Origin: Betaproteobacteria bacterium
Lineage (GTDB): Bacteria > Pseudomonadota > Gammaproteobacteria > Burkholderiales > SG8-39
Direction: 5' to 3'
Length of the DNA: 47,289 nt
NCBI GenBank assembly: GCA_016234705.1
Contig: JACRAS010000225.1
Span: 1 to 47,289 of the forward strand
In this document: positions 26,294 through 32,091 of the stretch, piece after piece
Position numbering within the stretch: the first letter of the stretch is position 1
Layout: the number at the start of each line of letters is the position of its first letter
The notes under the pieces: model-generated
The model's database searches: none
What the model was told of the DNA's origin: nothing
The model's input: only the letters and a program-made list of their open reading frames with translations
Translations under genes and position numbers: made by a program

Positions 26294-27085
26294 TTACTCT
26301 ATTTCGGACCTGTCTGCCAATGCCCTGGCGCCGAGTTTGCCCCAGGCCTGGAAGCCGAACCAGAGGAGCAATCCAAGCCCAACGATCGGCCCGGCGACGA
26401 CGAGGGCAAGTCCGATCAAAGGCGCGGCAATCATCATTGTGATGGTTTTCAGCGCGCTCGGTTTGGCCGGCGCCGCCGGCTGGATTTTGGCGGCTTCTTC
26501 GGATTTTTTCTTCTGCGCCTGAATGGCCATCCAGGCGAGCATTCCGAGGCCGACGACGGGGAACGCGAGAATGTAGGCGAGCCCGACGAAAGGCGCCGCG
26601 AAAAAGAGGGCGACGTTTTTCAGGAAGCGGATAGCGTTTCTTGCTCGTCTGTGCGCCGGCGCCGCGGCAGGCTGCGCGATTACGGCGGCTTCGGTCGCGC
26701 CGTGCGCCGTCGCATCTTTCTCGGAAATGGCCTTCTGCGCGCTGCCTTCTATCATTTCGGGCGACAAAGGCTTGCGCAGGAAACCGGATACGCCCGCCGC
26801 TTCGGCGCGGGCTTCATTGTCAGGCGAGCCGTAGCCCGTGACTATGACCACCGGCAACCATGGGCGTTTTGCTTTGACTTGCTCCGCCATCTCGAGACCG
26901 CTCATCCCCGGCATCTTGATGTCGGCGTATACGACATCGTATTTCTCCGCGTCGAGCTTGTTCAGCGCCTCCTGTGCATTGCTGGCGGTAATCACCGCGT
27001 AGCCCTTGCCGGAAAGAACCCGGTCGAAACTCTTGCCGACCACCGGGTCATCGTCAACTACCAGAACTTTGCGTAAGGCACTCAT
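26294..27085 (-). CDS. Response-regulator receiver fused to a duplicated membrane repeat
   Basis: A 263-residue protein of unusual build. Residues 1-120 are a CheY-like receiver with Asp11-Asp12, phospho-acceptor Asp55 (YADIKMPG), Thr83 and the KP motif at 105-106. An Ala/Pro linker follows, then two similar hydrophobic hairpins at about 157-193 and 214-250, both with the pattern AAP-x2-GLA-x3-A-x-P-x-VGLG-x-L-x-W and ending QA-x2-K. No DNA-binding or catalytic output domain is present, so the receiver is tethered to the inner membrane. AAGGAG precedes the ATG; it is 15 bases after the stand-alone receiver gene. I do not recognise a named family for the C-terminal half. Confidence 0.85.
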   Translation of the reverse strand: MSALRKVLVVDDDPVVGKSFDRVLSGKGYAVITASNAQEALNKLDAEKYDVVYADIKMPGMSGLEMAEQVKAKRPWLPVVIVTGYGSPDNEARAEAAGVSGFLRKPLSPEMIEGSAQKAISEKDATAHGATEAAVIAQPAAAPAHRRARNAIRFLKNVALFFAAPFVGLAYILAFPVVGLGMLAWMAIQAQKKKSEEAAKIQPAAPAKPSALKTITMMIAAPLIGLALVVAGPIVGLGLLLWFGFQAWGKLGARALADRSEIE

Positions 27086-27100
27086 GACATGCTCCTTGTT

Positions 27101-27562
27101 TCAATAAGCGAAACTGCTGGTTTTCAAACTGGAAGCGGTACTCGAACCGATTCCTTCATCCTGTCCTGTTCGGTCTTTATGAAGGGCCCACCTTTTCTGC
27201 GTCATGGCGCCGTTTGCCACGTTGATGACCTCATCCGGACCAACCGGCTTGGCCAGGTAGTCGTATGCCCCCAGCCTGACCGCCTCCTTGGCGGTTTCTA
27301 CGCTCGGGTAGCCGGTGATGATGACCACTTCAGTTTCCGGCCATCTGTGCTTGATCGTCTTGAGAACCGACATGCCGTCCATCCCTGGCATGCGCAGGTC
27401 GAGCAGCACTACATCCACCGGACGCCGCTCCATCACCTGTAGCGCTTCCTTCCCATCCCGGACCACTTCCACGTTGCAGTGAACGCTGGCCAGCGTCCGG
27501 ATATGGCTAAGGCGCACGATCTCTTCATCGTCCACGACCAAGACTTTGGTTTTCTCGTCCAT
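27101..27562 (-). CDS. Single-domain response regulator
   Basis: A 153-residue receiver protein with Asp11-Asp12, phospho-acceptor Asp55 (LLDLRMPGMDG), Thr84 (IITGYPS) and Lys105-Pro (LAKPVGP), then about 30 residues of low-complexity Ser/Thr-rich tail without an output domain. The start at 27562 is preferred because GGGGTGA lies just upstream; codons further up are open but not conserved. It is the first gene behind the sigma-54 promoter at 27599-27614. It could compete for, or relay, phosphate from the haem-type kinase; that is inference from location. Confidence 0.88.
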   Translation of the reverse strand: MDEKTKVLVVDDEEIVRLSHIRTLASVHCNVEVVRDGKEALQVMERRPVDVVLLDLRMPGMDGMSVLKTIKHRWPETEVVIITGYPSVETAKEAVRLGAYDYLAKPVGPDEVINVANGAMTQKRWALHKDRTGQDEGIGSSTASSLKTSSFAY

Positions 27563-27598
27563 GTCATCACCCCGCATGCGTCGTTTCACCCTTAGCAA

Positions 27599-27614
27599 CG
27601 CAACGTCCGTGCCA
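27599..27614 (-). promoter_or_regulatory. Sigma-54 promoter of the cytochrome/response-regulator operon
   Basis: On the minus strand this reads TGGCACGGACGTTGCG, an exact TGGCACG-N4-TTGC match with the required 10-base GG-to-GC spacing. The predicted start is about 27588, 26 bases ahead of the ATG at 27562. The nearest activator is the NtrC-family regulator at 22736. Confidence 0.85.
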
Positions 27615-27931
27615 GAGATCAGTAAGGCAGCTAGTTATTACTTATTGTCAATCGCTTACGCTTTGAATTTAGCGTTATGAAGAGGAGTACTCGAAGTACA
27701 AGCGATCGCGTTTAGGTACATTTTCTTTGTACACATTGGCGGATCGAAAAGATATTGCCGTTTATTTTCAATTAGATAAAAAATTCCCGGCGAGTATTTT
27801 GTTTATGCACCCCAACAGGGGCGAAGACTTGCGCCAGGGAAGCGCAATTCAAGGCGCGGCGGGTGACCCTCAGATGTTCGAAGGATGCAGCGGTCGCGCG
27901 AGCGGCGCTTCCCCCTTTTCCGCGCTCCCGC
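27615..27931. other. AT-rich regulatory gap upstream of the cytochrome operon, with GTAC cluster
   Basis: The gap between the sigma-54 promoter and the prlC remnant is AT-rich in its left half. Four GTAC words occur at 27687, 27696, 27716 and 27729, with GAGTACTC and GCGATCGC palindromes among them. These lie about 100-145 bases upstream of the predicted start, the usual distance for an enhancer-binding activator. An ORF of 71 codons across the region has no support as a gene. Confidence 0.45.
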
Positions 27932-28240
27932 TCAGGCATTAATCATACCGCTGTGCCGCAGCAGCGCATCCATCCTGGGCTCGCGCCCGCGGAATGCCTT
28001 GAACGACTCGAGCGCGGGCCGGCTGCCGCCCACCGCCAGGATCTCGTCGCGGAAGCGCTTGCCGCTGCGACTGTCGAGCACGCCGTTCTCCTCGAACAGG
28101 CCGTAGGCTTCGGCTGAAAGCACCTCGGCCCACTTGTAGTTGTAATAGCCCGCACCGTAGCCGCCCGCGAAGATGTGCGAAAATTGTTCTGGAAACGGTT
28201 GCATGCCGGCGGAAATGCTACCGCGACGTTGCCCACTTCA
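27932..28240 (-). pseudogene. 3' remnant of oligopeptidase A gene (prlC)
   Basis: The last 80-odd codons of an ordinary PrlC-type M3 peptidase survive: FSHIFAGGYGAGYYNYKWAEVL, FKAFRGREPRMDALL and a normal stop. The preceding conserved segment VAVAFPPACNRFQNNF is present in the adjacent frame, so the remnant reaches back to about 28240. One T is missing from the run at 28180-28183, which breaks the frame between NNF and SHIF. Upstream of about 28240 homology stops. A complete but divergent prlC lies at 29797-31848 on the same strand, so this appears to be the original 3' end left behind after a replacement. Confidence 0.85.
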
Positions 28241-28299
28241 ACACCAGTGCTCACGTCGAGTCCTTCGACGCGGCAAAAAAACTTCTAGTAATATCGTGT

Positions 28300-28470
28300 C
28301 TACCGCTTGCGCTTGGAGCGAGGGATCTTATGCTTGATATGCGTCTTCAGTTGATCAAGAGCTCTCCCTGCAAGCTCTACGTGATGGTTTGAGTTCGATT
28401 GTTCGCGAGCTCTTCCTCTAACCGCAATACCAATCTTGGTAAATAGCACATCTATCTTCTCGGCAGCCAT
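28300..28470 (-). CDS. Small basic hypothetical protein
   Basis: A 56-residue ORF. The start at 28470 is favoured by a strong GGGAGGT about 8 bases upstream; a longer frame from 28572 overlaps the YkgJ gene and lacks such a site. The product is basic at its C-terminus (HIKHKIPRSKRKR) and has no recognised domain. It is 38 bases downstream of the YkgJ-family gene on the same strand, inside the lower-GC segment. Confidence 0.4.
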   Translation of the reverse strand: MAAEKIDVLFTKIGIAVRGRAREQSNSNHHVELAGRALDQLKTHIKHKIPRSKRKR

Positions 28471-28508
28471 GGTACTTGACCTCCCAGTCCACATGAATTC
28501 AAGCGTGA

Positions 28509-28943
28509 TTACAACGGCATGATTGGTATGAACCGCTTCAAAAGCCTCGCATCCCATTCGGACGACGTCCATCCATTCGGTATAACGACGTTACGCATAC
28601 ACCCGTACAAATCGGATCGGCGAGGTCGCCGCCAAAAGAAGCCGTAGGGACCCCGCTTGCATTGTTCCGGTTTGTGCGGATGAATCGAGCATAGCTTGTC
28701 ACTCGACATGAATACGCATTCGCCATGCTTATATCTTAGCCGGTACAGATCGTATTTCTTTCCATCGATTTGAAATTTTACCGCTACGCAGTAGCGAGCC
28801 AAGAAAACGTTGGGTGCAAGTGCCAAGTGCTTTGCAAGCTTGGGGACCTCAAAACCGAATACAAGCGCGCCGAAGTTCGCGTGAAATCCGGTGCAGCATT
28901 CGCCGCACTGCGTACACTCAAAGGTCTTGGGCTGATATTTCAT
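28509..28943 (-). CDS. YkgJ-family cysteine-cluster protein
   Basis: A 144-residue cytoplasmic protein with the YkgJ/UPF0153 pattern of Cys residues: CTQCGECC near 10-17 and C-x8-C...HKPEQCKRGP further on, which in this family coordinate zinc or iron. The start is set at MKYQPKTFECTQCGECC, where homology begins; the longer open frame overlaps the upstream gene. It follows the membrane-protein gene by 5 bases, so both are likely co-transcribed with prlC. Function of the family is unknown. It lies in a segment of lower GC than the flanks. Confidence 0.8.
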   Translation of the reverse strand: MKYQPKTFECTQCGECCTGFHANFGALVFGFEVPKLAKHLALAPNVFLARYCVAVKFQIDGKKYDLYRLRYKHGECVFMSSDKLCSIHPHKPEQCKRGPYGFFWRRPRRSDLYGCMRNVVIPNGWTSSEWDARLLKRFIPIMPL

Positions 28944-28948
28944 GTCTA

Positions 28949-29800
28949 TTAGGCACGTTTGAGCCGGTATTTGAACCAATATCTGCGTCCGGTGCGAGGG
29001 GGCGAAAATTCCCACATAAGAACCGACCCGATAGCGTTCAACTTGGGTGCCACAATTGCTTTCTCCTCGTCTTGTTTTCGCTCACCGCTGGAATCGATAA
29101 TGTATACAGGTTCCAAAAGCTCAAACCGAAATCTTTGGGGTGCTGAATATGTCAGGTTTATCGATCTTACGGGGGCATTTGTGGGCACGCCGGCAAAGGT
29201 GCCTTCATCTGAAAACGCTTTGCGCTCGGTTCCCCGAGAAAAGACGTTTAACCGGTACGCAAATCGATCGCGAGGTGCAAGCTCGGGTGTAAGCCTAATT
29301 TCCCACCTGAATCCCTTGATTGTCAGCGATGCCAATCGGCTCAATACAGCGTCGTACAGCGTGTGATTTCCACCCGAAAGTCGGTATTGATGTTGGTTGG
29401 AAATTTGCTCGATGCGGCACTTAAATTGATTAGACCCTCCAAGATTAGAGAACCAAAACATGTCCTCCGATGGGAGATGAGCCAACGGATCATCTCCTAT
29501 ATTCTTGACGAAATATTCGGAGACTCCCTCGAAATCTCCTTCCTCGTTGACTCTCCAATCACACTTGATGTTCTCGTACTCGATGACATAGGGAGTCTGA
29601 CGCCGCCGAAGCTTGAGCCAATCATCTAATAGAAAGCCGAACCAGGAGACAAAGTAAATCGCGAGAAGAGCTGCGAAAGCGCGAATTACCCAAGCGACAT
29701 CCAACGAAAATAAGGCGCCGCCTGCTGTGACAACGGCGAAAAACATTGCTGTAACGTTAGATTTGACGACCTCTTTGACTAGGTTCAGTAAGCGTTTCAT
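28949..29800 (-). CDS. Hypothetical membrane protein coupled to prlC
   Basis: A 283-residue protein with two hydrophobic helices near the N-terminus (about 15-35 and 37-60) and a long soluble remainder rich in beta-type sequence, which the topology places in the cytoplasm. I recognise no family. Its ATG overlaps the TGA of prlC (ATGA), so it is translated as part of a prlC transcript. A 60-base sample inside it (29521-29580) counts to 28 G/C by hand, against 37 of 60 in the 5' part of prlC (31741-31800), which fits acquisition from elsewhere. Confidence 0.75.
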   Translation of the reverse strand: MKRLLNLVKEVVKSNVTAMFFAVVTAGGALFSLDVAWVIRAFAALLAIYFVSWFGFLLDDWLKLRRRQTPYVIEYENIKCDWRVNEEGDFEGVSEYFVKNIGDDPLAHLPSEDMFWFSNLGGSNQFKCRIEQISNQHQYRLSGGNHTLYDAVLSRLASLTIKGFRWEIRLTPELAPRDRFAYRLNVFSRGTERKAFSDEGTFAGVPTNAPVRSINLTYSAPQRFRFELLEPVYIIDSSGERKQDEEKAIVAPKLNAIGSVLMWEFSPPRTGRRYWFKYRLKRA

Positions 29801-31848
29801 GGAAGATCAACTTGAGTCCCTAAACCGCGAGCTTCCAATAAGGCAGTTTGTAGCGGATCGGCACCACGAAATCTTTGAAACGCTTCCCATGCCGGCCTGG
29901 TTCCTGCGCGCTCGAAAATTTCCACTTTTAAGCGATGAATTTTCGGTCCGCCCATATTTAGTTCATCCTTGACATAGCGAAACGCATCCGATGAGAAAAC
30001 CTCTGACCAAAGATATGAGTACATTCCAGCCGCATACGCGCCGGAGAAGACGTGATCCAAACGCTGCAAAGGTCTGTTGAATTCCGAATCCGATATGTTC
30101 GCAAGTACATGGAGAAGCTCACGAAATAGCATGTTCAGCTCATAAACGTCAATCTGCTCCATATGTAGGCGGAGATCGGTGAGAGCCATTGCTATCTCTT
30201 TGATAAGATCGAAGCCGGCGAGGAATTTGCGCGAAGCAATGATTCTTTGACACAAGACGTCTGAGGAGAGGACGACACGTTTTTCGGGAGCCATGCACAA
30301 ACGTAGGGTACTCTGTTCCCAGCCGAAATTTTCCATGAATAGAGAGTGGAATTCGACGAAATCCCATTCGACGGCCGCAATGCCCGTACTGGTATTCTCA
30401 TTCGATTGGGTAAGTATATGATGAAGTACATGACCGGTCTCATGGAATAGTGTCAGCACGTCATCATGGTTCAGGAGAGTTGGATTGTTGCCCACCGAGG
30501 GCGCGAAATTGCAGACAAGGGCAGCTAAGGGCGTACGCAATCGTCCTTCGCGAATCCGGCGGGTAAGCATCCCCTGAGACCACGCTCCGTCGAGCTTAGT
30601 CTCGCGCGCGTGGAGGTCGATATAGAACTGCCCAAGAAGTATTCCTTCGGAATTCTCGATGCGCAAGAACCGCACGTCTGGATGCCAGATTTCGGCTTCG
30701 TCTGGAATGATTTGGACACTGAATACAGCCTGCACGATGCGGAATAGTCCTTCTAGGACACTAGGTTGGGGAAAGTGCTGTTTGATTTCCTCCTCCGAAA
30801 ACGCGTAGCGCTCCTGCCGCAGCTTTTCCGAGGCATAGGCTATGTCCCAAGACTCGAATCGGGCAAGACTGAGCTTGGCTAGGGCATAGTCCTCAAGTTC
30901 CGCGTAGTCTCGCTCGGCATAGGGCTTGACCTTAGCGGCCAAATCGTGAAGGAAGGCCGTTACTTCGGCCGGCGAGCGTGCCATCTTGGGTACCAGCGAA
31001 ACCTCGGCGAAATTATGATACCCAAGGAGGGTGGCCGCCTCAGCGCGCAGCTTAAGGATGCGATCGATTAGCGGAGTGTTGTCCCACTCGAGGTTTACGA
31101 ATTCCGAAGCACGGGTAACATTTGCGCGGTAGAAGGCCTCGCGCAAGCTCCGGTCATTGGCGTACTTAAGTACCGGTAGCAAGCAAGGTGCCTGCAGAGT
31201 CAGCTTCCAGCCACTCTGACCGTCGCGCTGTGCCGCCTCCATCGCCGCGTCCCTCACGTCCTGCGGCAGGCCGGAAAGACGCGTCTCGTCATTGACAAAG
31301 ACAACAAAGGCGTTGGTGGCGTCGAGTAAGTTCTCCGAGAACTTCGCTGAAAGCGCAGAGATCTCCTGCTGAATTTCGCCAAAGCGCTGTTTCTGTTCGG
31401 GCGGCAGTTCCGCGCCGCCCAAGCGGAAATCGCGCAGTTCATTCTCGACGAACCTGCGTTGCGCGTTCGACAGCTGCGCAAACTCTGGTGCGGCCGCAAG
31501 CGTCTTGTATTTCTCGTAGACCGCAAGATTCTGCGCCAACTCGGTGTAGTACTGCGTTACTTTGGGCAGGTTGGCGTTGTACGCCTCACGAATCGCGGGG
31601 CTGTCGACAACGCTGAGCAAGTGCGCTACCAAGCCCCAGACACGCCCGAGCCGCTCGTTCGCGTCCTCCAGCGGCGCCACGAAATCCGCCCAAGTGGCCG
31701 ATGTTCCCGGCCGCGTCAGGTCTTCGATCCGCGCGCGGTTTTCCGCGAGCAGCAACTCGACCGCGGGCATGATGTGCTCGGTCTTGATCGACGCAAAGCG
31801 GGGCAAGCCGGCGAAATCCAGCAAAGGGTTAAGTTCAGTCGTGGCCAT
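29797..31848 (-). CDS. prlC: M3-family oligopeptidase (PrlC-like), divergent or mosaic
   Basis: A 683-residue zinc metallopeptidase of the oligopeptidase A/thimet family, full length (E. coli PrlC 680), expected to degrade small peptides in the cytoplasm. The active site HETGHVLHH (469-477) and the third-ligand helix (VEWDFVEFHSLFMENF, ligand about Glu499) are present, but the usual VELPSQF reads VEFHSLF. The N-terminal third looks like ordinary betaproteobacterial PrlC, while the 3' part is lower in GC and its C-terminus (LDHVFSGAYAAGMYSYLWSE) differs from the native-type remnant at 27932. It may be a recombinant of native 5' and foreign 3' sequence, or a wholly different copy. Confidence 0.88.
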   Translation of the reverse strand: MATTELNPLLDFAGLPRFASIKTEHIMPAVELLLAENRARIEDLTRPGTSATWADFVAPLEDANERLGRVWGLVAHLLSVVDSPAIREAYNANLPKVTQYYTELAQNLAVYEKYKTLAAAPEFAQLSNAQRRFVENELRDFRLGGAELPPEQKQRFGEIQQEISALSAKFSENLLDATNAFVVFVNDETRLSGLPQDVRDAAMEAAQRDGQSGWKLTLQAPCLLPVLKYANDRSLREAFYRANVTRASEFVNLEWDNTPLIDRILKLRAEAATLLGYHNFAEVSLVPKMARSPAEVTAFLHDLAAKVKPYAERDYAELEDYALAKLSLARFESWDIAYASEKLRQERYAFSEEEIKQHFPQPSVLEGLFRIVQAVFSVQIIPDEAEIWHPDVRFLRIENSEGILLGQFYIDLHARETKLDGAWSQGMLTRRIREGRLRTPLAALVCNFAPSVGNNPTLLNHDDVLTLFHETGHVLHHILTQSNENTSTGIAAVEWDFVEFHSLFMENFGWEQSTLRLCMAPEKRVVLSSDVLCQRIIASRKFLAGFDLIKEIAMALTDLRLHMEQIDVYELNMLFRELLHVLANISDSEFNRPLQRLDHVFSGAYAAGMYSYLWSEVFSSDAFRYVKDELNMGGPKIHRLKVEIFERAGTRPAWEAFQRFRGADPLQTALLEARGLGTQVDLP

Positions 31849-31966
31849 CTTTGTGCTCGCGCTTGTTCATCTGTTCCGGACTCGCTTGCAGGAAGCGCAC
31901 AGGCTCGGCCGGCAACGCAGTTCCGGTCAGCGCGCCGTCCCGCCGACCGACGCGCGCTCCCCTGCC

Positions 31967-31974
31967 TGTATAAT
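31967..31974 (+). promoter_or_regulatory. Candidate -10 element of the pyruvate dehydrogenase operon
   Basis: TATAAT at 31969-31974 is a perfect -10 hexamer, preceded directly by TG, in an otherwise GC-rich gap, 117 bases before the aceE ATG. No good -35 is visible. It sits within the partial palindrome CCTGTATAATATCAGG, so a repressor could compete here. Confidence 0.5.
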
Positions 31975-32091
31975 ATCAGGCCAGAATCATGTAACCCGCG
32001 ATGAACGCGGCTTGTGCGGGGCGTGCAGCCGATGTTCCCCCGCTACCCGAGCGCTGGCACGCGCCGCCGCCGCAGCAAGCAAGGAGCCGCC

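Noticed and set aside
27727..27942. A 71-codon plus-strand ORF in the gap upstream of the cytochrome operon
   Set aside because: The second half is the reverse of the prlC remnant tail and the first half is AT-rich promoter-like DNA; no Shine-Dalgarno or family.
29363..29629. Plus-strand ORF of 88 codons opposite the hypothetical membrane protein
   Set aside because: No ribosome site or family, and the minus-strand frame is coupled to prlC and extends over the whole segment.
28205..31848. Classical integrative element or insertion sequence in the prlC region
   Set aside because: No integrase, transposase, terminal inverted repeats or target duplications were found; replacement by recombination explains the remnant better.
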